A stretch of 64,000 bases of DNA from a virus. Both the position numbers and the translations under genes were made by a program. Below the pieces are notes generated by a model. It had not been told where the DNA came from, ran no database searches, and worked only from the letters and a program-made list of their open reading frames with translations. This document shows positions 6,880 to 13,099 of the stretch, in pieces (position 1 is the stretch's first letter; every line of letters begins with the position of its first letter). The stretch covers positions 38,599-102,598 of the IMG/VR virus record IMGVR_UViG_3300047586_000066; one strand, 5' to 3'.

Positions 6880-7172
6880 ATAAAATCTTAGCTTTAACGC
6901 GGGCACAAGAAAACATGGCCGAAGCCCTGGCGATTGCGATGCGGTATGGAGGGATCGACGGCGCTCACCATAAAGATTGGGTTATCGATCAAATGGTTCG
7001 CGCTCTCACAGGATGCGCCAGAGTTGAGGTACGAGATAAGGACATCAATGGGAAAGACTATCTCTTCTTGAAATACAACGAATCGGAGACCTATTTGAAG
7101 TTTGTGGCAGCCGCAAAACAAGGTGTGGACAATCCAGAGACTTATGAATGGAATGTGGGGATAGCGCCATGA
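6876..7172 (+). CDS. Conserved phage protein with HHKxWVIDQMVRAL motif
   Basis: Residues 27-47 contain GAHHKDWVIDQMVRALTGC, a motif I associate with small conserved phage proteins of unknown role that end with a YxxW segment, as here (YEWN). The rest is mixed alpha/beta. It overlaps both neighbours by ATGA and precedes the helicase gene, so coupled expression is likely. Confidence 0.55.
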   Translation: MNKILALTRAQENMAEALAIAMRYGGIDGAHHKDWVIDQMVRALTGCARVEVRDKDINGKDYLFLKYNESETYLKFVAAAKQGVDNPETYEWNVGIAP

Positions 7173-8557
7173 AAACTCAAGTCTTTATTTCTGATCGACT
7201 CTACATCAAAGCTCCGGACCAGGAAGCCAGGATGAGCCATCCGCTCTTTCAGCGGGTCAAGCAGGAGCTTACCCACCTGAATCCGCAATATGACACGCTT
7301 CAGCGCCTGGGAAAGTGGACAGGCAACACACCGCGTTACACGATCATGTGGACAAACCACGAACAGACCTCCGAGTATTTCCTGGGCGCTCCACGCGGGT
7401 ACCGGGAAAAGCTCACCCTGGCTGCTGAGTCAACTCGAACGGATCTGGAATGGATCGACAAAACCGTTTGTCCTGAACTGACTGAACCGCTTGCCCATCC
7501 AACTCAGCCGCTCGACGAATTTCAGGATGATGCGCTTGAAGTTCTTCTTGGTTACGACAACGGCTGTATGGAAGCACCGACCGGAGCCGGGAAAACGAAT
7601 ATCCTTATGAGTATGATTCCCTTTCTCCAAACGCCTACGCTGATCCTGGTCCACACGAAAGAGCTGCTTATGCAGACGCATCGACGCCTGGGCGAATGGC
7701 TTGGCATTGAGGCTGGGATTCTCGGAGGAGGCAAGTCAAAGCTCAAGGATGTCACAGTTGGAATGATTCAGACCTTAGCCCGCATGGATATCCGGCAGTC
7801 CGGCGTCGGCGCTCGCTTCGGGGCTGTGATCGTCGATGAGTGCCATCATTCTCCGGCAATGACCTGGGCCGAGATTCTGAACCGGATGCAGGCAAAGTAT
7901 CGCTATGGCTTCACGGCGACTGCCTGGAGGAAAGACAAGCTCGAATTTGTGATCTGGGACGTGATCGGCGAGATCCGATCCAAGGTCAGCCGGCAGGAAG
8001 TCATCGACGCTGGGCGAATTGTGTGGCCGACTGTGGAGCAAGTTCACACGGACTATTCCTATCCAATCGGCGATGATTCGTCGAAGTGGATTGCCATGAT
8101 TTCCGACCTGATCGCCGATGAGGATAGAAACATACTCATCGAAAAGCAGGTCCGAACCCGAATGTGGGCGAACACGAAAGCTCTGATCCTGACAGATCGG
8201 ATCGATCACGCTAACCATCTTGCAAGCCGCCTGACCGACCTCGATCCCGCGCTGCTGACTGGGGAGCTAACGAAACGGGAGCGCGAGGAAACCATGACCC
8301 GCGTCCGAGCTGGCGCAAAGCTGACGGTCGCCACAATCCATCTCCTGGGTGAAGGCGTAGACGTTCCGGGCTGGGATCTTTTGTTCCTGGTCAGTCCTCT
8401 GTCCAAAGGTCCGAGGGTCATGCAGGCTCTTGGACGAATTGCCCGCGTGGCGCCGGGTAAGGATTCCGCCACATTGATCGACTTCGTTGACAGTGAGATT
8501 CCAATGCTTTACGCCGCGGCGAAAGGTCGCATGAGGCTTTACAGGAGGTCAGACTAA
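7169..8557 (+). CDS. SF2 DNA/RNA helicase (DEAD/DEAH type)
   Basis: ATP-dependent helicase or translocase of 462 aa. Walker A (PTGAGKT) is near residues 137-143, the DECH box (VDECHH) near 222-227, motif III as FTATA near 248, and motif VI as QALGRIARV near 419-427. The C-terminal RecA-like domain includes LGEGVDVPGWD. The layout fits phage recombination or transcription-coupled helicases such as T4 UvsW, and also Res-subunit-like proteins; no nuclease domain is seen. ATG at 7169 overlaps the previous stop. It probably acts in recombination-dependent replication or R-loop removal. Confidence 0.85.
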   Translation: MKTQVFISDRLYIKAPDQEARMSHPLFQRVKQELTHLNPQYDTLQRLGKWTGNTPRYTIMWTNHEQTSEYFLGAPRGYREKLTLAAESTRTDLEWIDKTVCPELTEPLAHPTQPLDEFQDDALEVLLGYDNGCMEAPTGAGKTNILMSMIPFLQTPTLILVHTKELLMQTHRRLGEWLGIEAGILGGGKSKLKDVTVGMIQTLARMDIRQSGVGARFGAVIVDECHHSPAMTWAEILNRMQAKYRYGFTATAWRKDKLEFVIWDVIGEIRSKVSRQEVIDAGRIVWPTVEQVHTDYSYPIGDDSSKWIAMISDLIADEDRNILIEKQVRTRMWANTKALILTDRIDHANHLASRLTDLDPALLTGELTKREREETMTRVRAGAKLTVATIHLLGEGVDVPGWDLLFLVSPLSKGPRVMQALGRIARVAPGKDSATLIDFVDSEIPMLYAAAKGRMRLYRRSD

Positions 8558-8794
8558 ATGGCAAAAGAATATCACAAGAAATGGCCTTATCCGAAAGGTA
8601 CGTTGGCAATTCTGAAACCTACCTGGGTGTCGGTTTTCGATAAGATTTTGGTCAAGACCACAACTAAGGCTTCCTTGGCACGGCACGGAGAATGGATAGT
8701 TAAAATACGTCGTGCTGAACCTCCTCGAATAAGTCTGGGAGCTTGGTCCGTTTCTTTTTTGCAGAAAGTTCGAGTAAAGAAAGGAACGATATGA
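8558..8794 (+). CDS. Hypothetical basic protein, 78 aa
   Basis: ATG immediately after the helicase stop, with AGGAGG upstream. The protein is small, basic and rich in Lys, Arg, Trp and Pro. No motif is recognised. The last codons overlap the recombinase start. Confidence 0.5.
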   Translation: MAKEYHKKWPYPKGTLAILKPTWVSVFDKILVKTTTKASLARHGEWIVKIRRAEPPRISLGAWSVSFLQKVRVKKGTI

Positions 8795-9378
8795 GCCGTA
8801 TCTATTTAACTGAAAAGGAAATTCATTTGGTTCTTGGGCTGGCGAAGGATATTAAGCGGGATTATGCCTTGCTGCATCTCATGGCTTCCACGGGGCTGAG
8901 ATCCTCGGACCTGCTTCGCCTGAAGATCAAGGATATGATCGACCAGGATGGAGACATCATCCGTCTGCTTCGTCTCAAAATGAAGAAAACCGGACTGTAT
9001 ATCGAGCATCCCCTCCGCGATGACTGCCGCGAAGCCATCCGCGAATGGCTTGGCAGCCGGGAAGACTCGAACCCCTGGCTATTCTGTTCCCTGAATCCCG
9101 GCTGGGTGAATAAGAACATGCCGCTCAGCCGGGTTCACCATCACAAAATGATGAAGAAGTACCTGGGCGCTATCCGCCATGGGTCCGAGCTGCAAGGAAG
9201 CTCAACGCATACCCTGCGCCGGAGCGTGGCGAAGCTGATCCACAATAAGACTGGCAAGATCGCCGTGGCTCAAAAGTTCCTGGGGCATACGAGTCCCGCG
9301 AACACGTCCCTTTACATTGATCCGGACGAATTAAAGGAAACCGCAAATAAGATTGTCTTGGAGGAATGCCAGTGGTAG
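8791..9378 (+). CDS. Short tyrosine recombinase (integrase family)
   Basis: 195-aa catalytic domain of the phage integrase/Xer family, which breaks and rejoins DNA through a phosphotyrosine. Catalytic residues can be placed: R37 (ASTGLRSSD), a Lys around 66-67, H140 and R143 (HTLRRS), H166 (LGHTSP) and Y175 (TSLYID). It lacks the N-terminal arm-binding and core-binding domains of about 100-170 residues usual in integrases. AAGGAACG precedes the ATG. It could integrate the phage, resolve dimers or invert a segment. The adjacent tRNA gene is a common type of attachment site. Confidence 0.8.
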   Translation: MSRIYLTEKEIHLVLGLAKDIKRDYALLHLMASTGLRSSDLLRLKIKDMIDQDGDIIRLLRLKMKKTGLYIEHPLRDDCREAIREWLGSREDSNPWLFCSLNPGWVNKNMPLSRVHHHKMMKKYLGAIRHGSELQGSSTHTLRRSVAKLIHNKTGKIAVAQKFLGHTSPANTSLYIDPDELKETANKIVLEECQW

Positions 9379-9433
9379 AGTACCGAAAATGTTCAAGGGA
9401 CCCAAATCGGCGCATTCAGAGGGCGGAAAAGTA

Positions 9434-9952
9434 ATGGCCAAACGCCAACGCGAAGCTGCTCTACAGCGATACCTTACTGATCCCAAGATTTGCCAATTTT
9501 GTAATCGAACAATTCTTATGCGTTTGGGTCAGAAGACTTCAGAAGTAAAAGTTAAGAAATTCTGCAACCATTCATGTGCGGCTGCATTTTCCAACAAAAG
9601 TCGCAGAAAAACACGATTCTGTAAATGTGGCTCAATCCTTGAAGGGAAAAGAACTCTTTGCCCCGATTGTCTCCCAGCCCGCAAAGAGGCAGCTTTACTG
9701 AAAACAAAAGCAGAAGTAAGGCGTACCACTCTCCATACACATGCCCGGCGACGTTGCCCTGCTAAGTCTTGCGAATCCTGCGGATATTCCAAATTTACAG
9801 AAGTATGTCATATCCGCAAAGTGGAGGATTTTCCAGATGAAGCCACTCTTGAGGAAATCAACAGCCCAGAAAATATGATTCGCCTTTGTCCTAATTGCCA
9901 TTGGGAGCTGGATCGTGGTATGCTCGACATCTCACGAATTAGAGCGGGCTAG
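9434..9952 (+). CDS. HNH endonuclease with N-terminal zinc fingers
   Basis: 172-aa protein with three Cys pairs sets: C20/C23 with C44/C48, C63/C65 with C76/C79, and the HNH core C113xxC116...C125-H126...N147...C152xxC155-H156. Such stand-alone HNH proteins are often homing or packaging-related nucleases. The ATG at 9434 follows GGGCGGAAAA; an in-frame ATG at 9389 would extend it by 15 residues. The last three codons and the stop lie inside the 5' acceptor and D-arm of the tRNA gene, so the nuclease gene and tRNA overlap by 10 nt. Confidence 0.8.
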   Translation: MAKRQREAALQRYLTDPKICQFCNRTILMRLGQKTSEVKVKKFCNHSCAAAFSNKSRRKTRFCKCGSILEGKRTLCPDCLPARKEAALLKTKAEVRRTTLHTHARRRCPAKSCESCGYSKFTEVCHIRKVEDFPDEATLEEINSPENMIRLCPNCHWELDRGMLDISRIRAG

Positions 9953-10028
9953 AGTATGGGTCACTCGCCGGTCTCATAATCCGGTAGTCGAAAGACATAG
10001 GACGGTTCGAGTCCGTCGCCCGCTCCCA
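9943..10028 (+). tRNA. tRNA with CAU anticodon and long variable arm, CCA encoded
   Basis: Folds by eye as a cloverleaf. Acceptor stem 9943-9949 with 10018-10024 (7 bp). D-arm GAGT/ACTC. Anticodon stem 9968-9972/9980-9984 with loop CTCATAA (anticodon CAT at 9975-9977), four pairs plus a T-T mismatch. T-arm GACGG/CCGTC with loop TTCGAGT. C73 is at 10025 and CCA at 10026-10028. The variable region is 16 nt (9985-10000), with GTC-GAAA-GAC forming a mini-hairpin. Class II variable arms belong to Leu, Ser and bacterial Tyr tRNAs, not to Met or Ile2 with CAU, so the identity is uncertain. The gene overlaps the HNH stop. Confidence 0.75.
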
Positions 10029-10044
10029 AATCTTCCCAATTTAC

Positions 10045-10073
10045 TTGACGATTTCATATACCGATGTTAAATT
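10045..10073 (+). promoter_or_regulatory. Sigma70-type promoter with extended -10
   Basis: -35 TTGACG (10045-10050), 17-bp spacer and -10 TAAATT (10068-10073) preceded by TGT (extended -10). Predicted start near 10080. It lies between the tRNA and a strong terminator and has no good gene start close behind it, which fits a small RNA promoter. Confidence 0.5.
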
Positions 10074-10079
10074 GCTGAT

Positions 10080-10160
10080 GTCCTACCAGTGGCGGCGTGT
10101 CCACTTGGTTTCTCTCTTGGGGCTGCGACTATATCGGAGTTGCAGCCCCATTCCTTTTTT
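10080..10160 (+). ncRNA. Candidate small RNA, about 80 nt
   Basis: Between the promoter at 10045-10073 and a T-tract at 10151-10160. Hairpin 1: ACCAGTGG (10085-10092) with CCACTTGGT (10101-10109), 8 bp with one bulged T. A CT-rich linker follows (TTTCTCTCTT). Hairpin 2: an 11-bp GC-rich stem (10119-10129/10139-10149) that is also the terminator. No convincing ribosome binding site or reading frame fits inside. The layout matches phage regulatory RNAs. The pyrimidine-rich linker is complementary in type to the AAAGAG ribosome binding sites used in this genome, a possible target mode (inference). Confidence 0.45.
10119..10160 (+). terminator. Rho-independent terminator
   Basis: GGGGCTGCGAC (10119-10129) pairs with GTTGCAGCCCC (10139-10149), 11 bp with one G-T wobble and a 9-nt loop. 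ATTCCTTTTTT follows. It would end the tRNA or small-RNA transcript before the glycan-modification genes. Confidence 0.8.
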
Positions 10161-10176
10161 ACTATACTCGACGCCG

Positions 10177-10371
10177 ATGCCAAAACCCTGCAATCATACC
10201 GAACGCTACCGGTGCCAAGCCTGCGGGGAATGCTATCCTTGCTTCCACACGCAGCAATATTTTCACGGGCTCTACTGGTGGAAATGCCGCTTCCAGAATC
10301 GCGTCCACCGGACGGATTATACTGGCAGGATTGTGGAGTGGGTCGGAAACGCTTTCGGAGGAAAGCTATGA
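10177..10371 (+). CDS. Small Cys-rich zinc-finger-like protein, 64 aa
   Basis: Residues 5-22 contain five Cys (C5, C13, C16, C19, C22) in PCNHTERYRCQACGECYPC, a likely zinc site, followed by an aromatic and basic tail. No ribosome binding site precedes the ATG. TATACT at 10163-10168, with TTGCAG 17 bp upstream, would place a transcript start within a few bases of the ATG, so a leaderless mRNA is possible. Overlaps the next gene by 4 nt. Function unknown. Confidence 0.45.
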   Translation: MPKPCNHTERYRCQACGECYPCFHTQQYFHGLYWWKCRFQNRVHRTDYTGRIVEWVGNAFGGKL

Positions 10372-11054
10372 ATAAAATCTGCCTGATCGTTTTTACTGAT
10401 GGCCGAGATGGTCTCTTGGTTGATACCCTGGCGAGCTTCGACCGCAACATGGAGGGGCTCTTCCACTACCAAATCCTTTCCGATGATTCTGGAGATCCCG
10501 CCTGCGCGGACGTGCTGGACAAGTATTACGGCCACAGATTCCACATTATCGACCATCACCCGAAAAGACTGGGGTTCTGTGCCAGTATCAGAGAGACCTG
10601 GAAGAAGGTCCCAGCCGACAATAACCTAATCTTCCATCTTGAGGATGATTTCCTCCTCCTGCGAAAAGTCCGCCTCGACGATCTTGCCCTGGTCATGCAT
10701 CACAATCCCCAGCTCATGGAAATCACTTTGCTGCGGCAGCCCTTGGGACCGGTTGAAAGAGCGGCCGGGGGAATCTGGCAATGCAACGCAGATAGCTATA
10801 CCGAGCGTCACCTGACTTTTCCGGACGGACGCGATCTCACCTGGCTGGAGCATACGCTTGCGCTCTGGAATACGAATCCGAGCTTGTATCGCCAGAGCTT
10901 AACGCTGCTTTCATTTCCCGGTCCTCCATTCTGTGAGCGCGAATTCGGATTCTTGGGGCAACATCTAGGCTGGCACCTGGCGTTTTGGGGAAATAAAAAG
11001 GACGATCCGATTCTCCGGCACATTGGAGAGGAAAGGAAAGGGACAGGATACTGA
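10368..11054 (+). CDS. Glycosyltransferase-like protein (GT-A fold)
   Basis: 228 aa. The N-terminus reads MNKICLIVFTDGRDGLLVDTL, the first strand and loop of GT-A enzymes, followed by a beta strand with SDDSGD. Near residue 90 comes FHLEDDFLL, which fits a DXD-type metal- and nucleotide-sugar-binding motif. The C-terminal half has Trp- and Pro-rich acceptor-like segments. It probably transfers a sugar to a host surface or phage acceptor. GGAGGAAAG precedes the ATG at 10368. Linked with the following methyltransferase and glycosyltransferase genes by ATG spacing of 1 nt and an ATGA overlap. Confidence 0.65.
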   Translation: MNKICLIVFTDGRDGLLVDTLASFDRNMEGLFHYQILSDDSGDPACADVLDKYYGHRFHIIDHHPKRLGFCASIRETWKKVPADNNLIFHLEDDFLLLRKVRLDDLALVMHHNPQLMEITLLRQPLGPVERAAGGIWQCNADSYTERHLTFPDGRDLTWLEHTLALWNTNPSLYRQSLTLLSFPGPPFCEREFGFLGQHLGWHLAFWGNKKDDPILRHIGEERKGTGY

Positions 11055-11055
11055 T

Positions 11056-11709
11056 ATGAAACGATCTCAATCACCCGAGCTGTCAATTTACACCCAATCC
11101 ATGGATGGATACCTGGCTCACTATGATCCTTTTGTGGAGCCATGGGTCAACGAGAAAATAAGGATGTTAGAGCTGGGGATCTGGAGAGGAGAATCCCTTC
11201 TCATGTGGCAAGAATACTTCAAAAACGCCCACATTACCGGAATTGACATTGAACCCGTCCCTGAATTAAATCAGCCACAAATCCGATGTTTTCAGGGCGA
11301 TCAGTCCGATCTTAATTTTCTCATGGACGTTGCGGCAGAAAAGACATGGCCTGGTGGTTTCCATTTCATCATCGACGATGCTTCCCATCTCGGCTGGCAC
11401 ACAAAGCGATCCTTCTGGTATCTCTTTGACAACTGGCTCCTGCCTGGCGGATTGTATGCCATCGAAGACTGGGGAGTCGGATACTGGTGGAACTGGCCTG
11501 ACGGTCGGCAGCTCGAAGAGAAACTCGATGACAAAGTGATCTTCCCGAGTCATCAATGCGGCGTGGTCGGATTTATAAAGCAGCTTGTTGACGAACAGGG
11601 CCGAGGGGATGTCTGCCGGGGAAGCACAGGCAAATACGCTCCACGGAGTTCGAAGTTCAAGAGCATCACCATTGTTCCTGGCATTGTTTTCATCCGGAAG
11701 GCTCTATGA
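11056..11709 (+). CDS. Class I SAM-dependent methyltransferase
   Basis: 217 aa. Motif I is MLELGIWRGESLLMW (about residues 37-51), followed by ITGIDIEP (acidic end of strand 2, SAM ribose contact) and FIIDDASHLGWH with GGLYAIEDW. This order matches the CmcI/TylF-like and Methyltransf_24 group that methylates sugars and small molecules. In this setting it probably methylates a glycan built by the neighbouring glycosyltransferases (inference). AAAGGGACAGG lies upstream. Its stop overlaps the next ATG (ATGA). Confidence 0.75.
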   Translation: MKRSQSPELSIYTQSMDGYLAHYDPFVEPWVNEKIRMLELGIWRGESLLMWQEYFKNAHITGIDIEPVPELNQPQIRCFQGDQSDLNFLMDVAAEKTWPGGFHFIIDDASHLGWHTKRSFWYLFDNWLLPGGLYAIEDWGVGYWWNWPDGRQLEEKLDDKVIFPSHQCGVVGFIKQLVDEQGRGDVCRGSTGKYAPRSSKFKSITIVPGIVFIRKAL

Positions 11710-12521
11710 AAGAAGTCTGGGGAGTGACGATGGTTCGTGACGAAGCCGACATCATCGAGCACACGCTTACCCACATGATCAGCGAGGGGGTTGACGGCAT
11801 CGTGGTCGCCGACAACCTCTCCACAGACGCTACGCCGGACATACTAAGAGCCGTCCAGCGCAATTCTAACGTCCCTGTGTTGATCGTAGAGGACAAAGTT
11901 GTTGCCTATCGGCAAAGTTTGAAGATGACGGCGCTTGTCGAGCTGGCGGCCGCGCATGGGGCTGAATACATCATTCCCTTTGATGCTGATGAGTTCTGGA
12001 CATGTGTCGGCAGGCTACGGCTTGCCGATTGCATTCGTGACCTCGGGCTGGACGTGATCCGGGTTCCCTACTATGACCACTACTGTACGGCTCTCGATCC
12101 CGTGGAATCGAACCCGTTCAAGCGCATGAAGTGGAGAGAGTCGAAATTCTCCTCTTGGAATGGGATTCGCAACCGTAGAATTGCCTTTCGTTGTTATCGG
12201 CATGGCTGCGTTCTCGCCCAGGGGAATCATTACTTGATCCTGGAGAACGGCCGGCAGCTCGACGGGGATGAATCCTATCTCTACATGCATCACTTCCCTT
12301 ACCGATCTGTAGAGCAATTTGTAGTCAAAGTGAAGAATGGGATTGAGGCTTACGAAGCAGCAACCGAGCTGCCCGCCAGCTATGGACATGTCTGGCGGGA
12401 GCACGGAGCGATACTGCGAGCTGAGGGCATCGAAGGAGTCCGGCGCCTCTTCTATTCGAAATGGTTTGTCACTGATCCCAGGTCTCTCGGCCTGGTCCTG
12501 AATCAAACTCTTCCCCTGTAA
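11706..12521 (+). CDS. Family 2 glycosyltransferase
   Basis: 271 aa. Starts VWGVTMVRDEADIIEHTLTH and continues ADNLSTDATPDIL, the nucleotide-sugar-binding half of GT2 enzymes of the Glyco_tranf_2_4 type (MVxNEAD, DxxSTDxT). IPFDADEFW near residue 90 is the DXD-type metal site, typical of this group. It probably adds a sugar to a surface polysaccharide or protein. It ends 19 nt inside the 3' end of a convergent methyltransferase gene. Confidence 0.8.
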   Translation: MKEVWGVTMVRDEADIIEHTLTHMISEGVDGIVVADNLSTDATPDILRAVQRNSNVPVLIVEDKVVAYRQSLKMTALVELAAAHGAEYIIPFDADEFWTCVGRLRLADCIRDLGLDVIRVPYYDHYCTALDPVESNPFKRMKWRESKFSSWNGIRNRRIAFRCYRHGCVLAQGNHYLILENGRQLDGDESYLYMHHFPYRSVEQFVVKVKNGIEAYEAATELPASYGHVWREHGAILRAEGIEGVRRLFYSKWFVTDPRSLGLVLNQTLPL

Positions 12522-13099
12522 CTCGTCCCTCTCATCCGATCCCTTTTGAACCTGATCAAATGAAGGAAAAGCGTGTCGTAGGTGAACGTGAACGAATTCC
12601 ACAGAGGCCAATCAGGACCGAAGATCGCCAGGATGTCATCCTGTGTCAGATCCCACTGATGATAGGGATTGTAGTGAGTGGTTTTCTTCAGGGGGATAGT
12701 GATTATCGCCTCCAGCGCGGCCGAGCGTTTTGCCAGATCTGCGATGTCCCTGGGATCTTTGAGATGTTCTATCGTCTCCAGAGAGACCAGGCAGTCCACC
12801 CGGTCAGGGGCCCAGTTGGCGATTGTGTCGTGAATGAATTTCAGATTCCCAAGGGACCCAAAAACGGACCTGGCAACCTTGATCGATTCTTCGTGATGGT
12901 CGATGCCGATGCAGAGTTTCACATCTGGGTTCTTTGCCATCAAGTAGGTCCCATAGCCCATGCCGCAGGCGGCGTCGAGCACGGTTCCCCATACGTGCTG
13001 ACGAATGATGGAGTATCTTTCAAGATGTCGCCGGACCAGAATGTCGTTTTCCAGAACATCCACTTCCAATCTGTTTAGAGCTATTCTTTCGTTGACCAT
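12503..13099 (-). CDS. Class I SAM-dependent methyltransferase
   Basis: 198 aa from the ATG at 13099, preceded by GAGGAGAA; the longer frame to 13243 lies within the upstream gene. Motif I is VLDAACGMGYGTYLM, followed by CIGIDHHEESI, IANWAPDRVDCLVSLETIEHL (motif IV region) and a C-terminal substrate part with HWQ/YHQW. It is a UbiE/Methyltransf_11-type fold. It overlaps the stop of the methyltransferase-glycosyltransferase fusion upstream by 19 nt and converges with the GT2 gene. Likely a glycan or lipid-linked sugar methyltransferase (inference). Confidence 0.75.
   Translation of the reverse strand: MVNERIALNRLEVDVLENDILVRRHLERYSIIRQHVWGTVLDAACGMGYGTYLMAKNPDVKLCIGIDHHEESIKVARSVFGSLGNLKFIHDTIANWAPDRVDCLVSLETIEHLKDPRDIADLAKRSAALEAIITIPLKKTTHYNPYHQWDLTQDDILAIFGPDWPLWNSFTFTYDTLFLHLIRFKRDRMRGTSYRGRV

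Noticed and set aside
9943-10028. tRNA as the phage attachment site core
   Set aside because: Plausible because of the neighbouring recombinase, but no direct repeat or host junction is visible in the window, so no att site is claimed.
10089-10367. Upstream extension of the glycosyltransferase frame to 10089
   Set aside because: The extension runs through the small-RNA hairpins and terminator; the ATG at 10368 has GGAGGAAAG.
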